A stretch of 47,606 nucleotides of DNA from a virus: positions 1 to 47,606 of the IMG/VR virus record IMGVR_UViG_3300042549_007687; one strand, written 5' to 3'. Below are positions 34,555 through 44,036 of this stretch, in pieces. A program made the translations under genes and the position numbers. Position 1 is the first letter of the stretch; every line of letters starts with the position of its first letter. A model generated the notes under the pieces. It saw only the letters and a list, made by a program, of their open reading frames with translations, had not been told where the DNA came from and ran no database searches.

Positions 34555-35991
34555 CTATTCCTGCGACAATGTTTTTTCCAACTCATCTTTCATTTTATAT
34601 AACACCGATAATACATTTTCTCTTGGCATGGGTTTATATCCGGCAGGTATCTGTATTTCTGCGGAGGTTCCTTTGATATTTGTTAGTACTTTCGGTGATC
34701 TGACAGTTTTTGATAATGCCGCTAATCTTCCCGCCAGAGATAACTTTCCAATTAATTTATTAAACAATGTAGATTTTTGTATTTTTATCAATGTAGGTAC
34801 ACCACTTAAAGTTTCTAATACTGTGTATGGTGTGTTTTCTTGTTTGGTGATATCGTCTTTAACATCGGCCAATCGTTTATCTACTGACGAACGCGGTATT
34901 TTTCGTTCCGGTGTTACACCCGTATACTCACCACCAGATGATGTATATGCTTTTTTACCTGGTGCTACCGTTATCATTTCTTGTTGTCCTTGACTATTAG
35001 TTCCACCCGTACCCTGCATTGTATCTTCAATCTGTTGAATGCCAATATTTAAAGTATTGATAGCACTATTAACTGTGTCTATTCCAGGTATTACACCCGC
35101 AATGCTTGGAACTCCCGTTCCCATTTTTATCAAAGCATTTTCTTGAACACTTGGTATAGGATCAATGATATCGTCGGAAGTATCTGCCGATGCAAACAAT
35201 CCAGCTTCGTCAGAAAATGCGCTATCTGGTGATATTTCACTTCCAGTTCCCGCATCTAGAGTGACAAAATCATTTGGTCCTGGTCCTGTTCTGATTACAT
35301 TAACTTCCGCGTTTTGTTGCGAAGTTTCTGGTGATACAGAAGGTCTAGCATCCGTGGTGGATCCTACATACCCACCAGGAATTGAACCTGGTCCGTTCGT
35401 CAATCCCACGAAATCCAATGCAGCTAATTGATCTTCTTCTTCTGGCGTGGTTATTTCACTTGGTGATACTCTACGAATTGCATCAAATCCGGCTAATTCT
35501 GAGAAGTTTTCATCAATTTCCGCAGCTGCTTCATTTGCTGCTTCAAAATCACCAATAGCTGCTGCAGCTGCCAAATCTTCCAAGTTAAGTAATGCATTCA
35601 ATGCCAATTGTCGTTGTTCGGATAGTGTTCCGATAAAATCAGGTACCGCCAATTCATCGTCCAATTCTGTAAAAAAGTTATCCAGTGTATATTGTTTATA
35701 TACATCTCGAACAATTGAATTTATATAATATTGTGGTTTATTTAAATTAGTTTGCCCATTTTGCATCTTTATTATTGCAATGTTATTTGGTGTATATTCC
35801 ACCACATTGTCCAATTCTAATACATCAGATTTGTTTGTTGCGATTCTACGTGGTGTATAAAATTCTTTTTCAGCAGTAAACAATACCTCTTCACCATCCG
35901 TTAATTTTATACGAAGTGTAAGGTCTTCTTGTGGACTTTGAAAATCTGGTGTTTCTATATATGTTTTCTCTATGTAACGAACATCTGCCAT
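34555..35991 (-). CDS. Structural protein of unknown type, low-complexity middle
   Basis: 478 residues. The N-terminal domain (about 1-110) is beta-rich and reads ADVRYIEKTYIETPDFQSP, suggesting a tail binding module. The middle (150-300) is Ala/Ser/Pro/Asp-rich and acidic, probably a linker. The C-terminal part has VLETLSGVPTLIKIQKS, then a helix ending DELEKTLSQE. No family recognised. It follows the DNRLRE-like gene, with a 32-base gap containing the ribosome binding site GGAAG. Confidence 0.45.
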   Translation of the reverse strand: MADVRYIEKTYIETPDFQSPQEDLTLRIKLTDGEEVLFTAEKEFYTPRRIATNKSDVLELDNVVEYTPNNIAIIKMQNGQTNLNKPQYYINSIVRDVYKQYTLDNFFTELDDELAVPDFIGTLSEQRQLALNALLNLEDLAAAAAIGDFEAANEAAAEIDENFSELAGFDAIRRVSPSEITTPEEEDQLAALDFVGLTNGPGSIPGGYVGSTTDARPSVSPETSQQNAEVNVIRTGPGPNDFVTLDAGTGSEISPDSAFSDEAGLFASADTSDDIIDPIPSVQENALIKMGTGVPSIAGVIPGIDTVNSAINTLNIGIQQIEDTMQGTGGTNSQGQQEMITVAPGKKAYTSSGGEYTGVTPERKIPRSSVDKRLADVKDDITKQENTPYTVLETLSGVPTLIKIQKSTLFNKLIGKLSLAGRLAALSKTVRSPKVLTNIKGTSAEIQIPAGYKPMPRENVLSVLYKMKDELEKTLSQE

Positions 35992-36023
35992 ATTATGTTA
36001 CTTCCGTTGCAGTAAGTTTATTA

Positions 36024-37055
36024 TTACTTTACAATAAAAGTAAACAATTCCGGAAGAATGAAATTATCTTCATCCCCATTGTTTATATTTAAAGAAATTT
36101 TATAGTATCTATTTTTGTATAATGGTGTGGTGTCCAGTATAAAATACGAACCCGTTGCATCACATTCTATGTTTGATCCATTATCAAATGGAACTATCGA
36201 AGTTCCTGCCTGATAGTCCACAACACTAACATACGAAGTTTGTGGTAAATAATACTTGTTCTTATATCGAAGTGTTGCGTCAAAATTCTTTTGGGGGTAC
36301 TTGTCACGAACCACAAATCGTACTTTCTGCTTCGTTCCCTTAATATAAGTTTCTGCTGCGTTACGCGGAATAACCATAATATCCGATGTGTTGGGAATTG
36401 GTTTCAACGATCCAGTAGTAAATACTGCACTGTTCCACAATATTTCTAATGTAGGTGCATGTACGGTATGCGTTTGACGAGAAAAGAACTTAATGTTCCC
36501 TGCGTTGGTTTGATCACTGTCACTTGCCGGTGGGACTCGTAGTGCCAATCCATACCAATTTAATGATTGAGACACAACCGGTTGCATAATAGATGAGACA
36601 TCAATACGCAAATCTTGTAATGGATACTCACTCAATGTTACACTTTGTGATGGTGTAGTAACTATCGGACCACCATCCACACTCCACGATACGGCAGCTG
36701 TGGATTGTCTCCACGTTGCACCGTCACCGGCGTTCTGTGTTTGTTGTACAAAATATCCCGATCCTTCTGTCCACGACGATGACACTCGATAGACTAATAT
36801 TTGTTGGTTAATTGGTAACTTTTCTGCGTTTGCTATTTTAAGATTTAAAAAATATGACGCAGTTGCTGGCGTTGATCCGCTTGCGGGTAGTGTGAAGTTT
36901 ATTAATGTACGAGCAGAACTACCAGTATATGCTATTCCCAAATCTTCAGGAGCGGCCACTTTACCTACTTCTAATATTTCATCCAATCCAGCGTTATTAG
37001 TAGGAAATCGTTGATACAAAGTTGTATCTGCGGACGATGTTAGTATTATTCTCAT
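36024..37055 (-). CDS. Tail protein with jelly-roll carbohydrate-binding-like domain
   Basis: About 344 residues. The ATG at 37055 overlaps the stop of the gp6-like gene (ATGA), giving a coupled start; an upstream ATG at 37109 lies inside that gene. The N-terminal domain (SSADTTLYQRFPTNN, TLINFTLPASG, LNLKIANAE, VYRVSSSWTEG) resembles the DNRLRE/disaggregatase type beta sandwich found in carbohydrate-binding proteins. The C-terminal half is also beta-rich. Likely a virion protein next to the baseplate, perhaps involved in surface binding. Confidence 0.65.
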   Translation of the reverse strand: MRIILTSSADTTLYQRFPTNNAGLDEILEVGKVAAPEDLGIAYTGSSARTLINFTLPASGSTPATASYFLNLKIANAEKLPINQQILVYRVSSSWTEGSGYFVQQTQNAGDGATWRQSTAAVSWSVDGGPIVTTPSQSVTLSEYPLQDLRIDVSSIMQPVVSQSLNWYGLALRVPPASDSDQTNAGNIKFFSRQTHTVHAPTLEILWNSAVFTTGSLKPIPNTSDIMVIPRNAAETYIKGTKQKVRFVVRDKYPQKNFDATLRYKNKYYLPQTSYVSVVDYQAGTSIVPFDNGSNIECDATGSYFILDTTPLYKNRYYKISLNINNGDEDNFILPELFTFIVK

Positions 37056-39010
37056 TGTCTTGCCGTCCCCACTATGTCTGTTTCTGGGTATCGTATCTCG
37101 AATATACATGGATCCAATGATGGATATAATACATCATCAACGATTGCCTCTGCTATATCGTAACGATAATTTTGGTAATCTCGCCCATCTTTGAAAAAAT
37201 ATTTATTTGTAATTTCCAAATTATTCACACTCTGCACTCCTTCTTGTGCAACAACCAATACCCGAAGATCTGATAGTTTAATTGGTTGATTAATTTGCCA
37301 TTTACGAACATTGAAATATGCACGAATCTCGTCCAAACATATAGCTAATACATCTTGTAAATTATATCCTTTATATACTGTTATGTCAAATGATACTCCA
37401 ATATTCACTATAAACGAATCTAAGATATTTACTTGATCAGTTAACATTCTATATTTTGATAAATATGATTGTACATTTTTCTTTACCAAAGAATTCAATG
37501 TGGTTAATTTACCACTTTGATTGTATCCCAACATATACAAGTTAATAGCGTTAGGTTTTGGATTATCTTCAACATATACACGGTTAGTATCTAAATCTTG
37601 ATCTTGTAAATTAATATTTGGTGGTAATGCTTGAATCTTATTTTGTTGATTGTCAGATACGGCAAATACCTTTGCGACAGCTCCAAATTTAGCTGGCATT
37701 GCTAATACACGACTTTCGTAATCTTCGCGAGTAACAACACGATTCTGTGCATTTAAAAACGATAGTGCTCGTTGACGAATTTCCTCTACAGTTTCACCAT
37801 CCAATCCACCCGTTGCTGGCATTGCGTTAAACACTGATACGGTAGATTTGATATCATTAAATAATGCCAATTCGTCTGAATTAAATTCCGTTGTGTCGTT
37901 TACTATGTTTAATACACCAACTTCCGTTATAGTACCCGATGCAACGTTAGTTTCAATTCCACCACCAACCGAGTATTCAACTGTTAATGTTGTGTTTGCG
38001 GGTGATAATCCAAAACTATCTGTGTTTAAAAAATCTGTGTTGTCCAACGATACACTTGCTAAATTAGTTGTATAATCTTCGTTTGCTACTTGTCGTGCAT
38101 CCAAAGAAACAATATCTTCCGATACATTACCTTGCCCAGACCCAAATAATATTTGTAATTGTTTTTCGTTGTTCAATCTGGTAACAAATCTACGAGGGAC
38201 CGTTCTAAATTTTATTGTATACGATGGATTTGTTGATTCCGATTCACTGTTAGTATATACGACTTCTTTATCATCGATAATAGTATCTTGCGCGAGATAT
38301 TCTACTTCGTACCATAGATTTCCTTCGGAATCTAAAACTTTCGATACAGAATTTACATTATTATCACCCAGAACAATTGTAGAAAATTTCGAAGGATCTC
38401 CGAAAGAAAACGATTGCGTACGCAATTGTCCAGCCATTACTTTTACAGTTTTTGTTATAAGATATGTAGTAATTTGTAATGTGTCATCACTAATTTGATA
38501 TGGTTGTATAGATCGATTTGTTGAATCTGCGAAATCCACAAATTCTAAGCTCCGAAACGAAACAATATTTTCACCTGTTGTTGAGAATGTAGAATTTCTA
38601 TCAATTCTTAACATATATGTTGAGTCAGGAACAAATCCATCATCAGGACCTTTTGCGGGTACAATTTGTGATATCAATACTTCGGTAACCGCCGGAATTA
38701 TTGTCTTTGGTTTATATCCAAACGCTTGTGCAATATTAATAATATTTTTTTCTTCTTCTGCGTATGCTAATAAATTTTCTTTAAATTGATTGTCAATATA
38801 AAAAGATAATACATCACCAACATATGCAGCAAGTTCTAACATTATCATTCCTGGATTTGATTCATTGAAATCTGTCCATGTTGAAGGATAATATTGTTTT
38901 GTAAATGTTATCAAATCAGCTTTAAAATCTCTAAAATTTTTATTTAGATATTTTACTTCTTTGGATGTAACATTCTGTAATTTTCTAACCACACTATTGT
39001 TTAATGACAT
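37052..39010 (-). CDS. 6: Baseplate wedge protein (gp6/gpJ-like)
   Basis: 652 residues; T4 gp6 has about 660. The N-terminus FTKQYYPSTWTDFNESNPGM and MLELAAYVGDVLSFYID, then IAQAFGYKPKTI, is the strongly conserved gp6 signature. A later segment with TREDYESRVLAMPAKFGAVAK matches the baseplate J-like core. Gp6 forms the inner ring of the wedges with gp25. It comes directly after the gp25-like gene, eight bases apart, the T4 and P2 arrangement. Confidence 0.9.
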   Translation of the reverse strand: MSLNNSVVRKLQNVTSKEVKYLNKNFRDFKADLITFTKQYYPSTWTDFNESNPGMIMLELAAYVGDVLSFYIDNQFKENLLAYAEEEKNIINIAQAFGYKPKTIIPAVTEVLISQIVPAKGPDDGFVPDSTYMLRIDRNSTFSTTGENIVSFRSLEFVDFADSTNRSIQPYQISDDTLQITTYLITKTVKVMAGQLRTQSFSFGDPSKFSTIVLGDNNVNSVSKVLDSEGNLWYEVEYLAQDTIIDDKEVVYTNSESESTNPSYTIKFRTVPRRFVTRLNNEKQLQILFGSGQGNVSEDIVSLDARQVANEDYTTNLASVSLDNTDFLNTDSFGLSPANTTLTVEYSVGGGIETNVASGTITEVGVLNIVNDTTEFNSDELALFNDIKSTVSVFNAMPATGGLDGETVEEIRQRALSFLNAQNRVVTREDYESRVLAMPAKFGAVAKVFAVSDNQQNKIQALPPNINLQDQDLDTNRVYVEDNPKPNAINLYMLGYNQSGKLTTLNSLVKKNVQSYLSKYRMLTDQVNILDSFIVNIGVSFDITVYKGYNLQDVLAICLDEIRAYFNVRKWQINQPIKLSDLRVLVVAQEGVQSVNNLEITNKYFFKDGRDYQNYRYDIAEAIVDDVLYPSLDPCIFEIRYPETDIVGTARQ

Positions 39011-39018
39011 GCGTTATC

Positions 39019-39456
39019 TCAAATTGTAGTTAATCTTCCAGAACTGATCAAGCTTCCTTGCGCAACTTCACCAATTCTTAATTGTACAGATTGTACCGCC
39101 AAAGGATTATTTACAAACCCATATTGGACATACAATAAAATACTATTATCATTTAAAAATGTTTCTTCGTTTAATATTTGTACTTGTCGTAATCTCAAAT
39201 ACGGCATCCACTGGGTTACGGCATTAAGCACATACTGCTGTGCTAGCTCTTGAACTTCCGTGGTTTTTTGTTCAAACAGTAATTTTGGGAGATCACAACC
39301 AAATCCAGGATTACCTACTCGTTCTCCTTTCATAGTTAACATCAAATTAATAAATTTTGACTTTTCGTTTTCCAACGCATCCGCTGTGGTTGCAAAATAC
39401 CCACGAGAAGATCGTTGTAATGGTAACGGAGATCCCAAATATACTGTTTTTGACAT
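39019..39456 (-). CDS. 25: Baseplate wedge subunit (gp25-like)
   Basis: 145 residues; T4 gp25 has 132. GERVGNPGFGCDLPKLLFE is the core gp25/gpW motif, preceded by ALENEKSKFINLMLTMKGE and followed by a strand-rich C-terminus (NDNSILLYVQYGFV). Gp25 is the wedge protein linking gp6 to the hub. It is followed directly by the gp6-like gene. There is no lysozyme motif; in T4 gp25 the supposed lysozyme activity is not structural. Confidence 0.9.
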   Translation of the reverse strand: MSKTVYLGSPLPLQRSSRGYFATTADALENEKSKFINLMLTMKGERVGNPGFGCDLPKLLFEQKTTEVQELAQQYVLNAVTQWMPYLRLRQVQILNEETFLNDNSILLYVQYGFVNNPLAVQSVQLRIGEVAQGSLISSGRLTTI

Positions 39457-39459
39457 ATA

Positions 39460-39822
39460 TTACTTACCAAGCCCCATTTTTTTCATGAGTTGGCTGTAAT
39501 CACGATTAATAGCGTCCACGGCGGGTTTTACATTGGGATTGTTAATATCTACCGTGGCATTGTCTGGCATGATCATTCTGTCCGTACTTGCCGATAACGT
39601 GTCACCCATTCGTTCCAGTCCCATCATAGCTGCTAATTTTGAACGGTCAATAGAAGATTTTTTGGTAGGAGCAGATTCTACAATTCGTTGGGTACCTTTA
39701 ATTTCTGCTATAGCTTCGTCCAGTATAGCAGGAAGTAACTTCCGAACAGTTTTTTCCACCGATTCGTCCATTTGTTCCTTTACCAATTCTTTTACATATG
39801 CTCGAAATAATGCTTTGTCCAT
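39460..39822 (-). CDS. Small protein upstream of gp25 gene
   Basis: 120 residues. TAAGGAG seven bases before the ATG is a strong binding site. The N-terminus is an amphipathic charged helix (MDKALFRAYVKELVKEQMDE), then a mostly helical middle and a C-terminal MMGLERMG segment. No family recognised. The gene is between the coiled-coil protein and gp25, separated from the former by 77 AT-rich bases. A baseplate assembly role is a guess from position. Confidence 0.5.
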   Translation of the reverse strand: MDKALFRAYVKELVKEQMDESVEKTVRKLLPAILDEAIAEIKGTQRIVESAPTKKSSIDRSKLAAMMGLERMGDTLSASTDRMIMPDNATVDINNPNVKPAVDAINRDYSQLMKKMGLGK

Positions 39823-39899
39823 TCGTATCTCCTTAAAAAATTATAACCTTTTAGACCCTTTATTTAAATATCAAACTAATGTGAAATTAAACAATTATA

Positions 39900-41453
39900 T
39901 TATACTTTTTGGTATGTCACTGTTACTAATATGTACACCCCGTCAACATTTCCAATTCTACTTAAAATATCATATTTAATATTAGGATATTGTTGTGTAA
40001 ATTTATCTATTGACAACGACATTTGTCTGGCGGTTGTCAATGTGGCCCCCTTCCCAATACCAACTATAAAATTTTTTATATTATTTGAGTTTAAAAACTG
40101 CGTTATACTCACATTTAATTCGTCTGTTTTCGTTTTTTCTGCGACAGTCATATTATCTACCACAGCAGAACTTTTTATATCACTACCAACTAATTGTCCA
40201 TTTAAAATTTGTTGCGCAGATTGTATTCCCGACGCTGCTCGATTTACCAGAGAGTTTGCTGCATCCAAACTTGTTAATGTTGAATTTCGTAATCGTTCTG
40301 CTTTTTTTTGCGCTTCTCGTATTTTTAATACTGTAGCATTTTGAGAAGCTGCCGCGGTATCTATGGTGCTTTCAATTTGTTGTTGTGCAGCAGTTACACC
40401 TGAACGAACTCTTCGAATCTGATCATATGTCTGATTAGTGACTGTATCTATTGCTGCATTTTTCGCTGCTATTACTTGTTCGTATCTTGCCACTGCTTCT
40501 GAAAATGCCTTTCTGGTATTTGCTATTGTTTTCTGGAAGGCGTCTGCATTTTTATTATCTCTAATTTTTTCTTTTGATTCTTTTCTTGCTTGCTCCAACG
40601 CAACCTTCGATGTTTTCTGCGATTCTTTTTTAATTTTATCGACTAAATCTCGAATTTTCATCCGCAAATTAGATTTACGAACATTGAATGTTGGAAGTTT
40701 TGGTAACTTTGGAAATTTAAGTTTTCGTGGTATTTCTTTAAATTTATTAAGTAGTTTTAAAAACTTATCATAATTATCAGAAAATTTCTTTTGAAATTCT
40801 TGTTTTTTTCTGCGTAATTTATCCCACAATTCATATCGTTTCTTATATAATTCATTAATTCCTTCTAATTTAATTTTTAGTTGGTCGTACGAATTAGCAT
40901 AAGCTTCAAGTTGATCTTGGTATTGTCTAATAACATCCGCCGAAGCACCAACATTTGTTAACGATTGAATTTTGGATGATAATGCAGATATTTGAGCTTC
41001 TGTTTTACTCAATTGATTTGTTAATTGAGTTTTTTGTAGTCCCAGTGCAAGTATATCTTTCGCATATTCTGCCGTTTTTGCTGTTAGTGGGTCTACACCT
41101 TTTAAAATTCTAGATTTTGCTTTGGATCTAGTATTTCTATTTGTAGTTGTTTCACCTTCAATTTGAGAGTTTGTTCCTCTTCGTCGTTGAACAACACTAT
41201 CAATTATTTCCGGTGTAAAGTTTGATAATTGGGTAGTAATATTTTTTGAATCTTCTTCTCGTTTCAACTTACCAGATAATTCCAATAATGAATTAGAAAC
41301 AGGTATATTTTGTGATTCTTGTTGCCGAGTCAATGCTACAATATTTGTTTTTGTCGCATTCGTTAAATTTGGCATTTTACTCACCGCAGTTTGTGCCAAA
41401 CTTAAAGTATTACGAATTTTATTGATAGATGATGAGATTTTATTTAAAGACAT
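39900..41453 (-). CDS. Long coiled-coil tail protein
   Basis: 517 residues, mostly helical and Lys/Gln/Ala-rich. Coiled-coil regions run from about 130 to 215 and 255 to 400, interrupted by a Pro/Lys segment (PRKLKFPKLPKLPTFNV) at about 240. A separate C-terminal domain follows (NNIKNFIVGIGKGATLTTAR, then IGNVDGVYILVTVTYQKV). It could be a tape measure or hub-associated protein as in T4 gp29, gp48 or gp54, but no motif decides. It comes after the gp5-like hub gene and before gp25. Confidence 0.5.
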   Translation of the reverse strand: MSLNKISSSINKIRNTLSLAQTAVSKMPNLTNATKTNIVALTRQQESQNIPVSNSLLELSGKLKREEDSKNITTQLSNFTPEIIDSVVQRRRGTNSQIEGETTTNRNTRSKAKSRILKGVDPLTAKTAEYAKDILALGLQKTQLTNQLSKTEAQISALSSKIQSLTNVGASADVIRQYQDQLEAYANSYDQLKIKLEGINELYKKRYELWDKLRRKKQEFQKKFSDNYDKFLKLLNKFKEIPRKLKFPKLPKLPTFNVRKSNLRMKIRDLVDKIKKESQKTSKVALEQARKESKEKIRDNKNADAFQKTIANTRKAFSEAVARYEQVIAAKNAAIDTVTNQTYDQIRRVRSGVTAAQQQIESTIDTAAASQNATVLKIREAQKKAERLRNSTLTSLDAANSLVNRAASGIQSAQQILNGQLVGSDIKSSAVVDNMTVAEKTKTDELNVSITQFLNSNNIKNFIVGIGKGATLTTARQMSLSIDKFTQQYPNIKYDILSRIGNVDGVYILVTVTYQKV

Positions 41454-41459
41454 GTTATA

Positions 41460-42863
41460 TTAAATTTGAATACCATTCCCAAGTAATCCTGAAGACGATT
41501 GAGTTTTTTCATTTACTTTCACAACGAAATTATCATTCGATGACCACCGTGCATTAAGAGGTCCAGGTATAACAAGATATCGCATATATGTCATCCACAA
41601 TCTAGCAACAACTGCTGGATTTATTGTTCCCGTTGGTCCAAGCACCAGAGGTTGCGTACTCATTATAACTTTTAACAATTCTAAAAAGAATTTTTTGAGT
41701 GTGGTTCCCATAACAATTGGTTCTGCTCGGTCATTATATCCACCTAGATATGTTTCATTACTTCTAATAACCACATAACGACCGGCGTCAATATTAACAT
41801 CCGCTCCACCTGCGAAAAATATATCCAGTTTTGCTTTACCTATCATATTTTGTTTTGCAAGTAAAGTTATATCTTGCAAAGTTCTTTCGGTAATCGGTCC
41901 TTCGGAATCTATAGTTATCCCCTGTCGTAGGGAATTCATATGAATTCCTTCTTTACTAAACAGATAGATTGACTTTAATTTAGAATTAAGCGTGATTGTG
42001 TCAGAATTAACTAAAAGTTGTGCACCATCAAATGAAGTTGGTTTTGATACCATAGAAAACAAAAAAGTTTCACTCTGTTTTGTTGCCGGCGTAAATGGTA
42101 ATACTTCGTCGGATGTTAAATATATGGATGTTGCGTCGGCATCTAGATTTTCTATGGTAAGAGAAGATTTCTTATCTTCGACTTTACCCGACTCTTTTGA
42201 TTGACCTGTTCGTAATACAATATTTGGTGATTGTCTGGATGGTGTTTCGTGCATTTGACTAGTACCAAATCGAATACTATGTCCATATCGTCCTTGGTAA
42301 ATTACATCACCTTCGAAATTTTTTACAGATTGTACCTTGTCGGCTTCTTTAAATTGATGTCCAGGTTTGGTTTTTATCTGCGCGGGTGTTTTGTATATAC
42401 CTTCTCTGGCTTCTCTTTGTCGATCTCGTATTTTTCCGGGTTGCGCTGCCTCTACCATATCACCTAATAATGGTCTTGCATTTTGTGTTATATGTCTATC
42501 CACATTAATTGGTCCGACATAATAATATTTACCCAGTGCTTTGAAAACCAATACAAATTCACCAACCAGAGGAAATGTTGATTGATATGGATTTAATGGA
42601 TCGGATTCATATAAATCTTTTCGTCGTGTTACCTGATCCAACTCCAACAATCTAATTTTAACTCGACCAGCAGTTTTTGCTGCTAGTTTGTCATCTCGTA
42701 TATTAGTACCAGATCCTTCTTCATTGATAATAATAGATTCTACTTGAGCAACACCATATATAAATGGTTGTGTAACCACCCCACCACCTGTGTTTTGTCC
42801 AGGTTTTAGTGTGGATAGTCCCGATTGTCTATTGGTTACTCGAAATCCACCATTTGATGTCAT
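41460..42863 (-). CDS. Baseplate hub/puncture protein (gp5-like)
   Basis: 467 residues. An N-terminal OB-fold-like segment (AGRVKIRLLELDQV, NPYQSTFPLVGEFVLVF) and a Gly/Arg-rich segment (GDVIYQGRYGHSIRFGT) resemble the hub OB-fold region of gp5-like proteins; later TIENLDADATSIYLTSDE and VNSDTITLNSKLKSIYLFS have the repeated-strand look of a needle-like beta helix. No lysozyme domain is obvious, unlike T4 gp5, so peptidoglycan cutting may be done by another protein. Its ATG overlaps the stop of the gene upstream. Confidence 0.6.
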   Translation of the reverse strand: MTSNGGFRVTNRQSGLSTLKPGQNTGGGVVTQPFIYGVAQVESIIINEEGSGTNIRDDKLAAKTAGRVKIRLLELDQVTRRKDLYESDPLNPYQSTFPLVGEFVLVFKALGKYYYVGPINVDRHITQNARPLLGDMVEAAQPGKIRDRQREAREGIYKTPAQIKTKPGHQFKEADKVQSVKNFEGDVIYQGRYGHSIRFGTSQMHETPSRQSPNIVLRTGQSKESGKVEDKKSSLTIENLDADATSIYLTSDEVLPFTPATKQSETFLFSMVSKPTSFDGAQLLVNSDTITLNSKLKSIYLFSKEGIHMNSLRQGITIDSEGPITERTLQDITLLAKQNMIGKAKLDIFFAGGADVNIDAGRYVVIRSNETYLGGYNDRAEPIVMGTTLKKFFLELLKVIMSTQPLVLGPTGTINPAVVARLWMTYMRYLVIPGPLNARWSSNDNFVVKVNEKTQSSSGLLGNGIQI

Positions 42864-43258
42864 TTCTTAACTCTGTTCGATACTGCGAATATTGCTTCGT
42901 CTAATTCTTCTGAATCTTGTTTAATTTCATCAAATTCCGCCTTCAAATCACCCAATAACGCTTGCTTCTCTGCTTCGGTAAGTAGTCCGTCTATGTTTTC
43001 ACCCTTGGACGCTGCCCCGACAATGCGTTGTGCGATTTGTGCAATACGAACTAAATGTTCGTCGTTTTTCACATTGACCTCAATAAAATCTTTTATAACA
43101 GGTCCGATTACCGCGGCATCTTCTGGTGTACGAATAAGCATAACCAACTTAGAGACAAATGTATTAATTTGTTGTCTCTTAGAGTCGGTATTCTTATAAA
43201 TTTCTGAGAAGAGGTCGGACAGTGTTTTTCCGTCAAATATTTCTTTATCTAAACTCAT
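42860..43258 (-). CDS. Small helical acidic protein before hub gene
   Basis: 132 residues, helical, with a DAAVIGPVIKDFIEVNVKN segment and a C-terminal LDEAIFAVSNRVKK. CGGAGG stands about five bases before the ATG. No family recognised. It is the first gene of the tail unit behind the sigma factor, with the hairpin element between them. It overlaps the hub gene by four bases, so it may be a hub assembly factor (inference). Confidence 0.5.
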   Translation of the reverse strand: MSLDKEIFDGKTLSDLFSEIYKNTDSKRQQINTFVSKLVMLIRTPEDAAVIGPVIKDFIEVNVKNDEHLVRIAQIAQRIVGAASKGENIDGLLTEAEKQALLGDLKAEFDEIKQDSEELDEAIFAVSNRVKK

Positions 43259-43272
43259 TATAACCTCCGATT

Positions 43273-43289
43273 ACTATTCTATAAATAGT
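43273..43289 (-). promoter_or_regulatory. Hairpin with TATAAATA element after sigma factor gene
   Basis: On the minus strand ACTATT and AATAGT form a six-base stem with a five-base loop; the plus strand has TATAAATA at 43280-43287. It lies in the 37-base gap between the sigma factor gene and the first tail gene. There is no U-tract. It matches the elements at 18924-18946 and 11105-11125 and may be a late promoter or an mRNA processing site. Confidence 0.4.
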
Positions 43290-43295
43290 TAGAAG

Positions 43296-44036
43296 CTATT
43301 TTTTATATACGAAATATGTGGATGGATCGGATATATGTCCCGTTTTACGGAATTCTTTCATTTTTTCAAAAACATGCACTTTCATCTTATTGATGACTTT
43401 GGTAATATGTGATGTTTTGTGGTTAGTCATTTCACGAATCATTAAATATAATGCTTTTTTATTGAAATTGTCTATACCATCGACCCGACGAAGTAATTCC
43501 ACTACAGCGGTGGATATTTCGACATCTCGTTTTTTCTTAAAAATTTTGGTAAGGTTGAAATCCCAATATTGCACCAGAATTATAATGAAATCCCGCATAT
43601 CACTTTGAATTTCTTCGTTGTCTGATTCAGAAATTAATGTTTCTTCCAAAGAGAATGTGTCATCAATTTTGTCTGCCAAATAGATAGATCGTTTTTCTTC
43701 TTTGTATGCAGTATTGTTGTGTAATATTAAATAATTTTTTGCAATAACACTAAAATATGAAAAGGCTTTACCTTTACCTTCCGTAAATTTGTGAAGATTC
43801 ATTACCAAAAAAGATACTACCTCGGATTTAACATCTTCAAAAGTTCCTTCCATATAAGGAAATTTAAATCTATTAATTACATTTTCCACAAGTTTATCAA
43901 ACGGAGCTTCTACATATTCTCTATATAATTCTTCTCGTTCTTCTAAGTCCGTGGTTTTGTTATATTTTACAATTGCATCTTCCGTTTCTTGTGTAAAATA
44001 AATCTTACCTAGCGGTTTTTTCTTCTGTCTCACCAT
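43296..44036 (-). CDS. 55: Late-transcription sigma factor (gp55-like)
   Basis: About 246 residues; T4 gp55 has 185. The start is the ATG at 44036 with GGGAG eight bases upstream; a TTG one codon before is less likely. Sigma region 2 is recognisable from the GTFEDVKSEVVSFLVMNLHK segment with FTEGKGKAFSYFSVIAKNYL, as in gp55 and sigma70. The C-terminal part has an acidic DDTFSLEETL stretch and a helix-turn-helix-like end (REMTNHKTSHITKVINKMK) that could contact DNA. It would direct RNA polymerase to late promoters. It ends the early operon and precedes the tail unit. Confidence 0.8.
   Translation of the reverse strand: MVRQKKKPLGKIYFTQETEDAIVKYNKTTDLEEREELYREYVEAPFDKLVENVINRFKFPYMEGTFEDVKSEVVSFLVMNLHKFTEGKGKAFSYFSVIAKNYLILHNNTAYKEEKRSIYLADKIDDTFSLEETLISESDNEEIQSDMRDFIIILVQYWDFNLTKIFKKKRDVEISTAVVELLRRVDGIDNFNKKALYLMIREMTNHKTSHITKVINKMKVHVFEKMKEFRKTGHISDPSTYFVYKK

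Noticed and set aside
39019-39456. Calling the gp25-like protein a lysozyme
   Set aside because: Old databases label gp25 as lysozyme, but the protein is a wedge structural subunit and no catalytic motif is seen.
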